A stretch of 64,000 nt of DNA from an uncultured Fretibacterium sp. (GTDB lineage: Bacteria; Synergistota; Synergistia; Synergistales; Aminobacteriaceae). Positions 15,917-25,976 of the stretch are shown here, in pieces. Within the stretch, counting starts at the first letter, position 1. The number at the start of each line of letters is the position of its first letter. The stretch covers positions 11,557 through 75,556 of the forward strand of contig NZ_CAUUWA010000002.1 in NCBI RefSeq assembly GCF_963548695.1, written 5' to 3'. The translations under genes and the position numbers were made by a program. The notes below the pieces were generated by a model. It searched no databases and was not told the origin of the DNA. It worked only from the letters and a program-made list of their open reading frames with translations.

Positions 15917-17560
15917 TCAGTAGCTCACACGGTAGGGGCCCACCAGGCTGTTGAAGAGCAGGTCCCCGTTGGGCAGAAACTGCAGGATGGCATAGGCGCC
16001 GTTGCCATAGTTGCTCTTGCCGAAGATCGTGCGGTGCACGGTGGCGCCGGTGTCCCAGTCCATGCCCGTGAGCTCCCAGCCCTGCGCCCCATAGCCGCTG
16101 ACCAAGGCCATGTTGCCGTTCCGGCAGTGGACGGGGATCATGCTGGTGGAGGACACGTCGGGCCGCCTCCAGACAGACACCCAGCGATGTTCCTTCGGAT
16201 CCCAGCGGAAGCGCTCCACCCCTTGGGAAGAGGAATACACGGGGCCCAAAGTGGCTGCACCTAAAATCTTGGGCAGCCTCGTCATGGTGTCGGACTCCAG
16301 GGGCAGGTTGTTGACCACAAAGGCGCCATAGCCGTTGACCACCACGGACTGCTCGGACTGAATCCACGTGGGGAGCTGGCTGTAGCCGCAGGTCACAGGG
16401 ATCTGACCGGCGATCCGACGTGACGGGGTACCGTCCTGCTGCACGAAGTCCTGGGGTATCTCGTCGCGCCAGAAGGCCACCAGATTCATCCGCCGAGAGC
16501 CGTCGGTGATGACCACCAGCCTGTCGGCGTCCTTGCCGAACCCCATCAGCGTCGGCGTGGAGCCGGAACCGGGCTCAAACTTCACAATGGGAGGAACGGC
16601 GTCCTCCGGGGCGTCGTAGGGGGAAGACCAAGCGCCGTCGGCCTCTGCGTCCGAGAGCCGGCTTCCGGTCCACACCAGTTTGTGCATCCTCTTGTTGGTC
16701 ACCACGTAGATGCCCCCCTTCTCGTCCACGGCCAGGGAGTTGCTGGTGTGCTCTCCGGGGAAGAGGATCGTCTGGGCAGAGGCTGCGTCCAGGGTACGGT
16801 TCAGCACGGAGACGCCGTTCTCGAAGTTGAGGATGATGTGTCCGTCGTAGGTCATATTCAGGCCATAAAGCACCGCTCTGGCCCCGGCTCCCTGGATGGC
16901 GTCCGCCGCGTCCGCGATGCTGTGGCGCACCTCGATGCCCGCCGCGGGATTTGCGGCGTCCTTTAGGGCGAAGGCGTAGACGCCGTAACCGTAGGTGGCG
17001 TAGAGGACATTGTCCTTGTCCACCGCAGAGTAGACACCGTTGGCCAGCCGGGCGTTGTATTTCGCGCCGTAGTTCATCACGAAAACCTGGTGTATGTCCC
17101 GGGAGGTCTTGCCCTCAAAGCTCATCTCCCCGATGGTCTTGTGCGCCCCCGGCGCCGCGGGACCCATGTCCGGAGAGAGGTAGGCCGGGGCGTCGAGCCG
17201 AGCCACCTCTGCCCACTGCGTGCCGGCGGCGTTGATGTAGGCGACGCGGTCGCTCCCCACGCCCCACATGAAGCGAGGGGAGGTGGAGGCCAGGGTGATG
17301 ATGTTCACCGGTCCGCCATAGGAGATGGGCTGCCGCACTGGGTCAATGGTAAAGGAGCCCTTTGGGGGACCGTAGGGGGTGGAGTCGCTCTGGGCAGGGT
17401 CAAAGTGCGTGGTCCCATAGAGCGGGGCGGAGAGGTAGGGGTTGGGCGCGGGGCCCGAGATCCCCTGCTCTTCGGAGCCTCCACCTCCGCACCCCGCCGA
17501 CGCCAGCACCCCATACGCCAGCACGAAAAAAAGCAATCCCTTCACCTGCATCGTCTTCAT
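15917..17560 (-). CDS. Lipoprotein of unknown function (beta-propeller-like)
   Basis: 547 residues from ATG 17560 with GGAGA upstream. The N-terminus MKTMQVKGLLFFVLAYGV and lipobox LASAGC, followed by a GGGGS linker, mark a lipid-anchored, exported protein. The body is rich in short beta-strand blocks (VAYINAAGTQWAEVARL, NVLYATYGYGVYAFALK, GGIYVVTNKRMHKLVW, GNGAYAILQFLPNGDLLFNS), which suggests a propeller-type fold. I do not recognise a family or substrate. It appears monocistronic. Confidence 0.7.
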   Translation of the reverse strand: MKTMQVKGLLFFVLAYGVLASAGCGGGGSEEQGISGPAPNPYLSAPLYGTTHFDPAQSDSTPYGPPKGSFTIDPVRQPISYGGPVNIITLASTSPRFMWGVGSDRVAYINAAGTQWAEVARLDAPAYLSPDMGPAAPGAHKTIGEMSFEGKTSRDIHQVFVMNYGAKYNARLANGVYSAVDKDNVLYATYGYGVYAFALKDAANPAAGIEVRHSIADAADAIQGAGARAVLYGLNMTYDGHIILNFENGVSVLNRTLDAASAQTILFPGEHTSNSLAVDEKGGIYVVTNKRMHKLVWTGSRLSDAEADGAWSSPYDAPEDAVPPIVKFEPGSGSTPTLMGFGKDADRLVVITDGSRRMNLVAFWRDEIPQDFVQQDGTPSRRIAGQIPVTCGYSQLPTWIQSEQSVVVNGYGAFVVNNLPLESDTMTRLPKILGAATLGPVYSSSQGVERFRWDPKEHRWVSVWRRPDVSSTSMIPVHCRNGNMALVSGYGAQGWELTGMDWDTGATVHRTIFGKSNYGNGAYAILQFLPNGDLLFNSLVGPYRVSY

Positions 17561-17916
17561 CGCGCCATCTCCATTCAAGTACAAGAATACATCAATATTC
17601 AAAAATACATCACGTTCAAGAATACGCCAATACGGACGCAGGTCGAGACGTCTTGAACGTCTTCCATTATAATACATCACCAATATAACGCCACAATAAC
17701 GCTACAAATATAACTTGCCGCAGCCTACGGTTTGGGGCGGCACGCCTTTGCGGATAGAATTGACGATCCCTGCGTAAACGATTCCGGCACGGCCTCCGCC
17801 GCTGTAAGCCCAATAAAGCCGCTGTTCACCTCGGGATGTTTTGAGGGGACCGGGAAGGAGGAGCCAAGGAGGAAGACAAGCCGGGAAGCCGCTTTACTTA
17901 CGACAGGCTTATTCTG
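17561..17916. other. Intergenic stretch with short AT-rich direct repeats
   Basis: From 17575 to 17715 short units recur (CAAGAATAC, CAATAT, AAATACATCA and CAATATAACGC / CAATAACGCTAC). No gene is supported. A promoter for the lipoprotein gene may lie here but no clear -35/-10 pair was found. Confidence 0.5.
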
Positions 17917-18289
17917 TCATCCCCGACAGCCATCAGGACCGGCATAATCGAGAAAGAGGTCCTCGTCCTCGACGGAGCCCCTCAGCGCCTCCGCGCTCAG
18001 CCGCCTCACGATGCGCCCGTCCGAGAGGACTAGGGCACAATCGGCCAGCTTCCTGGCCTGTCTCAGGTTGTGGGAGACCAGGATGACGGAACGGCGTCCC
18101 CGGAAGGACAGGATCAGCTCCTCTATCGTGTGCGCCGCGGCCCGGTCCAGCGAGGCGGTCGGCTCGTCCAACAGGAGCAGTTCCGGGTCCAGGGCCAGGG
18201 CGCGCGCCAGACAAAGCCGCTGCTGCTGCCCGCCGGACAGGCTCGCCGCCGGGGCGTCCAGCCGGTCCGCCACCTCGTCCCAGAGCCCG
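17917..18289 (-). pseudogene. N-terminally truncated ABC ATPase fragment
   Basis: About 120 residues: signature LSGGQQQRLCLARALAL, Walker B LLLLDEPTASLD and switch SHNLRQARKLADCALVL. The Walker A half is missing; upstream, the reading abruptly becomes a piece of the DUF2974 gene. It resembles phosphate, tungstate or amino-acid importer ATPases. It cannot be a working ATPase alone. Confidence 0.75.
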
Positions 18290-18540
18290 ACCTCTTGGAG
18301 ACGTGGTTGCGGTACCAGGCCATCCGCATGTCCCGATACCGGACGGAGTCCGCAAGCGGGTCCAGCAGCAGTGGAGCGGGGCCGGTAAAGGTCCTCCTGC
18401 CCCGCACCTCCGCGCGCGTATGCAGGCGGAAGTACCGGTCGCGAACCGCGCGGACGGAGACGGGCTAGCCCTGCGGCGCCACGACGCCGTCGAAGTCCGT
18501 ATAGGCCAGCTCGGCGAGGATGAGGTTGTCCACCTCACTC
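18290..18540 (-). pseudogene. Fragment of the DUF2974 (lipase-like) gene
   Basis: Closely matches part of the intact gene at 25977-27134 (RDRYFRLHTRAEVRGRRTF, LLLDPLADSVRYRDMR.AWY) but lacks the start, carries an in-frame TAG, and is fused after YRNHVS to the ABC ATPase fragment. It is a recombination scar. Confidence 0.75.
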
Positions 18541-20193
18541 TTCAATAAACCAATTTTTCACATTGTAAAAAATATTAAATGTGGAAGGCTGATATCCCTT
18601 CAAACCAGGATGATAGGCCATCTCATTATTCTGCACATATAAGAAGACCATAGGAGCCTCCGCATTAATGATCTGGGCGATTTCATGATTATAGGCTATA
18701 CGCTTATGCTGATCTCTCTCTGCAATATCCAGATCAATGAGTTCGTCCACACGAGCACTACGGAAGGCACCAAAATTGTAGCTTCCCACACCTGGTTCAT
18801 CATGGATAGCACTGGAATGCCACCAAGGAAGCAAATTGGGATCTAAAGAAAATTGACAATTTAACGTATATAAATCAAAGTCATGATCCATGACGCACTG
18901 TTGTGCCACGGTTCGATAGTCATAAGAAAGGATCTTGACGTCTACGCCAATAGCGCGCCAGCTTTCCTGCAAAAACACCGCAACTTGCTCTGAAATTTTA
19001 GAATCTACAGGAATCTTATAAGTAAACTGTAGTTTATTTCCATCTTCGTCTTCCGCTATGCCGTCACCGTCCCGATCCTCATAACCTGCTTTTTTTAACA
19101 GACTGATTGCCTTTTCAGGATTATAAGCGTATTGATTCAAGCTATTCTCATTGGGGGCGGCCCAACCGGAGGGCAGATAGGGCGCATTGATTAAGACTCC
19201 ACGCTCTTCAAGAATTGCCTTGATGATTAGCGGACGATCAATGGCGTAGCTCAGTGCTTGGCGGAGCTCAAGACTTTTAAAAACATCCTTCCGCATATTG
19301 ATACCGACATAACGATACACATTATTTGCGAAGGATACCGTTTTGAATCCAAGTTGCCCGGTCAAAGTATCGAGGTCAGCTCGGGTCAAATCCCGAACAC
19401 TTACAATATCAATGGTTCCGTTACGAAACTCCGCAAGTATGCTGTCGGGAGTAGTGATTTTAACGACGAGTTTAGGAGTTTTGGGCTTACCCTCAAAAAA
19501 ATCATCAAAAGCCTCTAAAACGATATATTGTCCTTCGACATATTCTGTCATTTTATAGGGACCGCAGCCAATGGGATGATTCAAAAGCTGAGTCTGTTTC
19601 TCCCAAGTACTCGGCTCATAAGAGCTCCATATGTGCTTAGGTATGATACCAACCTTAGCCATGTTAGTGAAGCCTGGAGAAGATGGAGCATTAAACCTGA
19701 CTTCAATGACATAATCATCAATAACACGGATACCTTCCACGTGTTTCGTTTTACCGGCATGATATTCTTCCGCGCCGAGAATCCCCTTGAAACGCCCATA
19801 GCCGGTACCTGTGTAACCTGGAGCCAGAATCGAACTAAAACTGAACGCCACATCACCCGCTGTTACCTTTTTTCCATCATGCCATACGGCATTTTTATTC
19901 AGATAAAAAGTAAAGGTCTTGCCATCATTCGATATGTCGCACGATTCGGCCAAATATGGAACCAAAGTGCTATCGGGAGCAATCTTAAAAAGCCCCGGAA
20001 ACATAAGCAAATTGATATCCTCATCCGTTGTTTTAGTGGCAAGGAGTGGATTGAACAAGCCAGGGACAACATCGGCGATACCATGAATGATGGTGTCCCT
20101 CTGTGCGGCGGCAACGCTATGCGGCTCCAATGCACTAATACCAATAAACACCATAATTCCTATTAATAACGTGAAAAAGCGTTTCGAGTTCAT
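18535..20193 (-). CDS. Oligopeptide/nickel-type ABC substrate-binding protein (SBP_bac_5)
   Basis: 552 residues, periplasmic, with signal peptide MNSKRFFTLLIGIMVFIGIS. Family blocks are PYLAESCDISNDGKTFTFYL, AVWHDGKKVTAGDVAFSF, LRQALSYAIDR and AGYEDRDGDGIAEDEDG. It is the full family length. It is the last gene of the opp-like operon, about 195 nt after the DUF169 gene. The DNA is clearly AT-richer than the flanks, as is the whole operon. Ligand could be peptides or another solute; the lack of an obvious metal site gives no further hint. Confidence 0.88.
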   Translation of the reverse strand: MNSKRFFTLLIGIMVFIGISALEPHSVAAAQRDTIIHGIADVVPGLFNPLLATKTTDEDINLLMFPGLFKIAPDSTLVPYLAESCDISNDGKTFTFYLNKNAVWHDGKKVTAGDVAFSFSSILAPGYTGTGYGRFKGILGAEEYHAGKTKHVEGIRVIDDYVIEVRFNAPSSPGFTNMAKVGIIPKHIWSSYEPSTWEKQTQLLNHPIGCGPYKMTEYVEGQYIVLEAFDDFFEGKPKTPKLVVKITTPDSILAEFRNGTIDIVSVRDLTRADLDTLTGQLGFKTVSFANNVYRYVGINMRKDVFKSLELRQALSYAIDRPLIIKAILEERGVLINAPYLPSGWAAPNENSLNQYAYNPEKAISLLKKAGYEDRDGDGIAEDEDGNKLQFTYKIPVDSKISEQVAVFLQESWRAIGVDVKILSYDYRTVAQQCVMDHDFDLYTLNCQFSLDPNLLPWWHSSAIHDEPGVGSYNFGAFRSARVDELIDLDIAERDQHKRIAYNHEIAQIINAEAPMVFLYVQNNEMAYHPGLKGYQPSTFNIFYNVKNWFIEE

Positions 20194-20387
20194 TGCAATC
20201 TTCCTCGCTTTCCGCAAGTTCTTTTTTGTCCTTTTACAAACGTATTCCACAGCCAGAAAAAGCAATTTTTACAGGCACAAACGAGCGCGTTCAAAGAAGT
20301 GCGCTACGCAAGGCAAACAAAATAGCGCGAATCCCCCAAGCCTCCAATGTAATGTTCTTGCATAACCAATAATGACCCAAACTCCAT

Positions 20388-21215
20388 CTAGCGCTGATAT
20401 TCGCCTTCTTTCATCTCCATCTCATTACAATATTCGCGATAGCGCGCAGCATTTTGACCATAACTTACATTCATTTCAATGGGCATCCCAAGTCCCATGG
20501 GATCGTCAAGGCCTTCGAGGATGCGCTTTTTCTCTTCATTGTATTCCACCAAATTAAGTGTTAGCAGAACCCCATCCGTTAGTGGGTGCATATATTGAAT
20601 GGGAAACCCTATTCCCATTTCGCCATCGGAGCATCGCGTATTACCACGAGCACCTACACACATCAACGACAAATTGATATCGTTGTTGGAAAAAGGTTTG
20701 GCAACAAGGTCGCTGCACATGGCTTGATTGCCTACGGTAGAAAGATGGCGAGCCACACCAAACTTATTCGAGTAACCTTGCATGATACGCATCATTTGGC
20801 GGGCACTGCCAAGAATGATAACCGTGTCCGCTTTTTCCATTTCCTCCAACGGCCCAACCTCCACACCATATATTTTATGTTTGATATGCTGCATACTGTC
20901 GTTGACCTGGCGGGCAATAGCATGGCTTCCATACAACCCGCATTCACGATAAAGACGGCCGGACATCGTTGCCTCCGGCTCATCCAAGATTCCCAAGGAC
21001 TGAGCGCCACCCAAACAGGCAAAATTCTTTCCGTTCACTTTGATTTTTTCGCCATTACTCGCCAAATGCACCATGCCACAAAAGCTGCGTTTTCCCTGCA
21101 TCGGTTCATGCAAACTCGTATCATATTCCTGTCGATAAGCCAGAAAATGAACCCCCACAACCCTGCGTTCAAGGCGTAACGCCCTACGCAGCTTAAATAC
21201 ATTTTCATTTTCCAT
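20388..21215 (-). CDS. DUF169 protein, copy 2
   Basis: 275 residues, near-paralogue of the protein at 4961-5776 along its full length, including the Cys in GKRSFCGMVHLASNG and NQAMCSDLVAK and the block RQMMRIMQGYSNKFG. GGAGGGGG lies upstream of the ATG at 21215. It sits between the OppF-like ATPase and the binding-protein gene, so it is probably expressed with the transporter and may act on the imported compound. No function is established for the family. Confidence 0.8.
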   Translation of the reverse strand: MENENVFKLRRALRLERRVVGVHFLAYRQEYDTSLHEPMQGKRSFCGMVHLASNGEKIKVNGKNFACLGGAQSLGILDEPEATMSGRLYRECGLYGSHAIARQVNDSMQHIKHKIYGVEVGPLEEMEKADTVIILGSARQMMRIMQGYSNKFGVARHLSTVGNQAMCSDLVAKPFSNNDINLSLMCVGARGNTRCSDGEMGIGFPIQYMHPLTDGVLLTLNLVEYNEEKKRILEGLDDPMGLGMPIEMNVSYGQNAARYREYCNEMEMKEGEYQR

Positions 21216-21271
21216 TCTGTACCCCCTCCTCTACCTCATGGTATTGACACGCTGATGCGCTGTTTAACTTT

Positions 21272-22261
21272 TTAACCGGGTAAATGACAGGCAGCACGGC
21301 GGCCATCCGCATATTCCATAAGTTCCGGTTCCCTCAGAGCACACAAAGTTATAGCCCTCGGGCAACGAGGATGAAATTGGCATCCCTTCGAGATACTCGC
21401 TGCCATAGAAACATCGCCATGAAGTGAAATGTGATATTTCTTCTGGGAAGGATGCGTTTTAGGCATCGAAGAAATAAGTGCCTGACTATAGGGGTGCAGA
21501 GGCTCTTGTACCACAGCCGCCGCAGGCCCCATCTCAACGATCTTTCCAAGATACATCACCGCAATAAAATCACAAAAATGACATGCCACACGTAGATTGT
21601 GCGTAATGAACAAATAGGTGAGGGAGAGCGAATCCTTTAGATCCAGCAGGAGGTTGAGAATCTGTGCCTGGACGGATACATCCAGCGCAGCAGTGGGTTC
21701 GTCACACACAATAAATTGAGGATTGACCGACAACGCACGCGCAATACTGACACGCTGACGCTGTCCCCCCGAAAGCTCATGCGGATAACGCCATAGCGCT
21801 TTCTCCTCCATACCACACTGGTGTAACAATTCGAGACACCGCTCCTTGATTCGCTCTTTAGGCAAAATCTTGTGCTTCAGGATCCCCTCGCTCAAGACAC
21901 GCATTATGGGCATGCGAGGATTCAAAGAAGCGTAAGGATCTTGAAAAACAATCTGCATACGGTGACGTAAAGCAGTCATTTGCTCGGAAGATAATTCTTT
22001 TTTCCTCTCCACATCAAACACACATATTCCATCAAAACTCACGCTGCCACCGCTGGGCATTATCAGATTCAGCAGGGTTTTACCTACAGTAGACTTACCA
22101 CAGCCACTTTCCCCCACCAGCCCCATGGTATTACCACGAGAGATGGTAAAACTAACACCGTCCACTGCCCGACAGTAATCAGACTTACCAGAAAAAATCC
22201 ATTTATTCCGAGTGTAATATTTTTTTAAATCATGCACCCGCACAAGCACATTATTGTTCAT
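21272..22261 (-). CDS. Oligopeptide-type ABC transporter ATP-binding protein (OppF/DppF-like)
   Basis: About 329 residues. Walker A GESGCGKST, Q-loop FQDPYASLNPRMPIM, signature LSGGQRQR, Walker B FIVCDEPTAALD, switch His ITHNLR. The C-terminal oligopeptide-transporter extension has Cys CQFHPRCPRA..LCALREPEL, which can bind a [4Fe-4S] cluster in relatives. The start overlaps the OppD stop; a GTG one codon upstream is possible. Confidence 0.88.
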   Translation of the reverse strand: MNNNVLVRVHDLKKYYTRNKWIFSGKSDYCRAVDGVSFTISRGNTMGLVGESGCGKSTVGKTLLNLIMPSGGSVSFDGICVFDVERKKELSSEQMTALRHRMQIVFQDPYASLNPRMPIMRVLSEGILKHKILPKERIKERCLELLHQCGMEEKALWRYPHELSGGQRQRVSIARALSVNPQFIVCDEPTAALDVSVQAQILNLLLDLKDSLSLTYLFITHNLRVACHFCDFIAVMYLGKIVEMGPAAAVVQEPLHPYSQALISSMPKTHPSQKKYHISLHGDVSMAASISKGCQFHPRCPRAITLCALREPELMEYADGRRAACHLPG

Positions 22262-23234
22262 CACGCTTTTCTCTCAAATTCTTATCCGTCAGCCTCCAGC
22301 AGGCCGCGCGCCGATAGGAGTCTAACCGTATCTCCGGTGGTTTCTGTTGAGCACATATCTTCATACGCACACTACAACGAGGCGCGTAGGGACACCGATC
22401 GGATTCGTTATAGACTGCTTCCACACCCCCGGGAATCAAAGCAAATCGACCATTGAAATGCCCCGGCCTGGCGCGCAACAGATCTTGAGTATAAGGATGT
22501 AGAGGTGCGTCAAAAAAACCCAGCACGTCATTTTCCTCCACAATCCTCCCTTGATACATCACGATAACACGTTGCGCCATCTCGGCAATGACATCAAGGT
22601 CATGAGTGATAAAGAGGATGGCACTCCCTATCTCGTTATTGATATCTTTAAATAGCTGCAACACTTCTGCCTGGTTTATCGTATCCAAGGCAGTAGTGGG
22701 TTCATCCGCAATCAACAATGGAGGGTTCAAGGCAATAGCCATGGCGATCACTACGCGTTGGCGCATACCGCCAGAAAGCTCAAAAGGATATTTGCTGAGC
22801 ACCTGTTGGGGCTCGGCAAAGTTCAGTCGCATCAACAGCTCCACGAGTTCTTCCTTTGAACGATTTCCCTTCCCGTGGATTTTATAGACCTCATTAATCT
22901 GCTGGTACACAGTGTAACTGGGGTTTAGAGCGCTCATCGGCTCCTGAAAAATCATGGCGATCAACGCGCCGCGTACCGCGCACATCTCGCTCGGGCTCAA
23001 TTTCAGAAGCTCTTGCCCATCAAACCACACTTTACCACTATCCACATATCCCCCAACATCCGTCAGCAAGTTCATAACAGCCAAAGCCACAGTACTTTTA
23101 CCACTACCGCTTTCCCCTACGATACCAAGCACCGTACCTCTGGGAACAACAAAACTAATATGGTCTACCGCACGCACCGCTCCCAACAAACTTTCGAAGT
23201 GAATTGCAAGATCCTCCACCCGTAACAGATCCAT
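22251..23234 (-). CDS. Oligopeptide-type ABC transporter ATP-binding protein (OppD/DppD-like)
   Basis: 327 residues. Walker A GESGSGKST, Q-loop FQEPMSALNP, signature LSGGMRQR, Walker B LLIADEPTTALD, switch ITHDLDV. The C-terminal CPYAPRC..RMKICAQQ matches the Cys-bearing tail of this subfamily. It forms the ATPase pair with the next gene. Confidence 0.88.
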   Translation of the reverse strand: MDLLRVEDLAIHFESLLGAVRAVDHISFVVPRGTVLGIVGESGSGKSTVALAVMNLLTDVGGYVDSGKVWFDGQELLKLSPSEMCAVRGALIAMIFQEPMSALNPSYTVYQQINEVYKIHGKGNRSKEELVELLMRLNFAEPQQVLSKYPFELSGGMRQRVVIAMAIALNPPLLIADEPTTALDTINQAEVLQLFKDINNEIGSAILFITHDLDVIAEMAQRVIVMYQGRIVEENDVLGFFDAPLHPYTQDLLRARPGHFNGRFALIPGGVEAVYNESDRCPYAPRCSVRMKICAQQKPPEIRLDSYRRAACWRLTDKNLREKRDEQ

Positions 23235-23247
23235 CTTGACTATACCT

Positions 23248-24132
23248 CTAATGAAACATACTCATCGGATCCAGAGCATCGCGCAGGCCCTCCCCTACGA
23301 AATTAAACGCTAAGGCCGTAATCACCACCAAACTGCCTGCGGGTATCCATAACCACCAATTGTGCTGAAAGATAGACATATTTTGTGCCGCACTGAGCAT
23401 GTTCCCCCAACTAGGTTGCGGCGGTTGTACCCCAAGGCCGAGAAAACTCATGGACGCCTCTATCAGAATCCCCTGAGCAATGGATAACGTACAGGAAACC
23501 ACGATGAGAGAAAACATATTGGGCAGAAGATGGAAAACAAGGACTTCACATGCGGAAAGACCCAGCGCCCTTGCGCTCAGCACATAATCCATATTCTTCA
23601 GCCTTATCACTTCGGCACGTACAACACGGAAAATACGTGGCCACATAAGCAGTCCAATAACCATAATAAGCTTGAAAGTGCTGCTGTCCAATACTACCAG
23701 CACACTCATGGATATAACCAAAAAAGGAAAACTCATGACGGCATCGGTGGCACGAGCCATAAACATATCAACAATACCGCTAAAATAACCTGCGATAGCG
23801 CCCAAAGTGGAGCCAATGAAAAGTTGCAGCAACATGGAACATACACTGACCAGAACAGTTATCCGTCCCCCGAACAAAAGACGGGAAAATACATCACGTC
23901 CTACGTTATCCGTTCCAAGTAAATGCTCCGAGCTTGGCGGCTGCAATATCTTTCGCAAGTTCGTCGCACTGATATCGTGAGTGGCAAAAATTGGTGCAAA
24001 CACAGCCGAAACAACCAAAATCAATAACAACACAAGGCTTGTCGTCGCGGCTCTGTTCTTCAAGTACTTTCGTATAGCAATACGTTTCAAGCTCCATGTT
24101 TCTGCCTCTGGACGTCCCAGATTCCTTGACAA
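23248..24132 (-). CDS. Oligopeptide-type ABC permease (OppC/DppC-like)
   Basis: About 294 residues. The N-terminal OppC_N segment (KNRAATTSLVLLLILVVSAVFAP) is followed by LLGTDNVGRDVFSRLLFGGR, the classic DppC signature, and the EAA loop YVLSARALGLSACEVLVFHLLPN. About six membrane spans. TTG 24132 is used as start; a TTG 14 codons later is also possible. Confidence 0.87.
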   Translation of the reverse strand: MSRNLGRPEAETWSLKRIAIRKYLKNRAATTSLVLLLILVVSAVFAPIFATHDISATNLRKILQPPSSEHLLGTDNVGRDVFSRLLFGGRITVLVSVCSMLLQLFIGSTLGAIAGYFSGIVDMFMARATDAVMSFPFLVISMSVLVVLDSSTFKLIMVIGLLMWPRIFRVVRAEVIRLKNMDYVLSARALGLSACEVLVFHLLPNMFSLIVVSCTLSIAQGILIEASMSFLGLGVQPPQPSWGNMLSAAQNMSIFQHNWWLWIPAGSLVVITALAFNFVGEGLRDALDPMSMFH

Positions 24133-24175
24133 GCCACCTCGCCCCTTCGATTATTAAATCATTGAAAACAGCAAT

Positions 24176-25141
24176 CTATAACTTCAAGCGAGACTCCGGA
24201 TCTGCCATAAAGCAGAGAAAATCGCCGATAAAATTCATGCCTACTACAGAAGTAGCCAACACCATTGTTATGGCCATGATTAACGGATAATCTCGGGCCA
24301 GAATAGCATCATAGTTTAATCGGCCAATACCAGGCCATACGAAAACAGTTTCTGTGACAACGGCTCCAGAGAGGAGGTTGGGAAATTGAACGCACAGTAT
24401 CGTGATGACAGGAACAAAGATGTTGCGAAATCCATGTACAATAACCGTCCGAAAGCGATTGAGGCCTTTTACTCGCGCAGTACGGATGTAATTTTGCCTC
24501 AAAATTTCAATCATACCGCTACGCACATAGCGTAACAATATCGCCGCATGCGTAGCCACAAGAACTAAAACTGGCATAATCATATGACGCACGACATCTA
24601 CGAAATAGGCCCAACCCATCAATTTTGTGCCAGGCGTTATCATACCCGTAGGGGGCAAAAAAGCGAAATCATAGCTAAATATCTTGATGAATAAAAGTGC
24701 CACAAAAAAAGTTGGCAATGATATACCCACAAAAGACAGCACGGTAATCAGCGTATCGGACCAACGACCTTTTTGAGCAGCTGAAAAGATCCCCAAACAG
24801 AGTGCAATCAAGGCACTGATAACAAAGGCCATCCCCGATAACAGGACAGTGTTTCCAAGGCGATAGGCTATTATTTCCATCACGGGCGCTTTGTACTGAA
24901 TGGAGTATCCCCAATCGCCCTGAAAGACTCGACTCAGCCATTTAACATAACGCATAGGCAACAAGTCGTTGTACCCCATTGCCTCCATTCGCTCAGCTAC
25001 AAAAGCCGGATCTGTATCGTGTGAGATCATGGATGCAAATGGATTGCCTGGTTGCGAGTGAATCAGCACAAAAATAATAACGGACACCAGGAACAGCACG
25101 ATCAAGGAGCTCCCCAAGCGCTTAAGCAAATGTTTGCACAT
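24176..25141 (-). CDS. Oligopeptide-type ABC permease (OppB/DppB-like)
   Basis: About 321 residues from ATG 25141 (AGGAAGG upstream). Shows the DppB pattern: first span LGSSLIVLFLVSVIIFVLIH, then GNPFASM, GDWGYSIQYKAPV, GISLPTFFVALLFI and the EAA-type segment IRTARVKGLNRFRTVIVHGFRN. First gene of the operon, behind the leader at 25.2-25.5 kb. Confidence 0.88.
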   Translation of the reverse strand: MCKHLLKRLGSSLIVLFLVSVIIFVLIHSQPGNPFASMISHDTDPAFVAERMEAMGYNDLLPMRYVKWLSRVFQGDWGYSIQYKAPVMEIIAYRLGNTVLLSGMAFVISALIALCLGIFSAAQKGRWSDTLITVLSFVGISLPTFFVALLFIKIFSYDFAFLPPTGMITPGTKLMGWAYFVDVVRHMIMPVLVLVATHAAILLRYVRSGMIEILRQNYIRTARVKGLNRFRTVIVHGFRNIFVPVITILCVQFPNLLSGAVVTETVFVWPGIGRLNYDAILARDYPLIMAITMVLATSVVGMNFIGDFLCFMADPESRLKL

Positions 25142-25524
25142 GAATCCAAGCCTTCCTGACTTAAGTGACGGCTCCATTTGCGTCGACCGTCACACGCCCC
25201 TAAAGGCTGCACCCCTTGGCGAGACGACGACAGCATCGCGATGGCTCCGATAGGATCAAGCCATCCTCTTTTGAGATAGGAAGCAAAACCTCAAGGAAAA
25301 ACTATCGGACGGAAGGGTCAAACAGTGAGGAGAAAAGATCCAAATTCCCTCCTGCGTCCCGACTCGGACCGCCGAAAAAATGCACCACGTGCATTGCCGG
25401 GAACGCATCATGTGTCGGAACGGCGCATAGAGAACCCTCCTTTCTCTTATGGGCTTTTCGGTGGGGCTCTCCACCGGAGGGAAGCAACAAGAAGATTCTA
25501 TCAGAAGCAGGGCTGCTCTGTCAA
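25142..25524 (-). promoter_or_regulatory. opp-like operon promoter and leader with MRRSDT peptide
   Basis: TTGACA (25519-25524), 18-nt spacer, TAGAAT (25495-25500). Next come a CTCCGGTGG/CCACCG-type hairpin, AAGGAGG and the frame MRRSDT-stop(UGA) at 25428-25408. Thirteen nt after UGA starts ATGCACGTGGTGCAT followed by T6. The leader at 35.8-36.24 kb is closely related. Confidence 0.72.
25375..25394 (-). terminator. Leader terminator of the opp-like operon
   Basis: ATGCAC/GTGCAT hairpin with a very short loop followed by six T on the minus strand, directly after the leader peptide. Confidence 0.55.
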
Positions 25525-25746
25525 TCCTTTGGGGAACAGCCTTTTTCTTCCCATTCCCTCAGTTTTGCGAACGGACATCCCAAGATGCCGGTTAGTCCGC
25601 CACACCGCGGCGCCCCCTTCGAGGTACGCCCTGGATATGTAGGAAGAGGTCGTCAAGCATCGCATCGCGTCGTAGCCGATACCGATAGCGCAGCACATCG
25701 TCTCATTTCAAGGACGCAGCCCTGTCCAGCAAATCCAGAATCATGT

Positions 25747-25897
25747 CCAAAATCCGCAGGTTGCGATAGCCTTATGAAGAATAACGTGCGTTGTTGCATA
25801 GATTGAGCCAACTCTCATTTTGCATTCGTCAGGTGCAGCAGAAAGCGTGCAAAACCTGTCTTTACCACACGTTAAAAATTTGCCTGCGGATTTGGGC
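25747..25897. repeat. Dispersed structured repeat, copy B
   Basis: Second copy of the roughly 145-nt element at 15068-15213, with the same TTTTGCA...TGCAAAA inverted repeat; the second inverted repeat is partly degraded here. The flanking stretch 25525-25746 and 25898-25976 shows no gene. Confidence 0.7.
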
Positions 25898-25976
25898 CCG
25901 GCGGCAGAGCTCGGGAAACGGCGTTCCGGCAACAGGGGGTGCGGCATGCCGTGCGGGGGGCGGCGGGAAACGGCGC

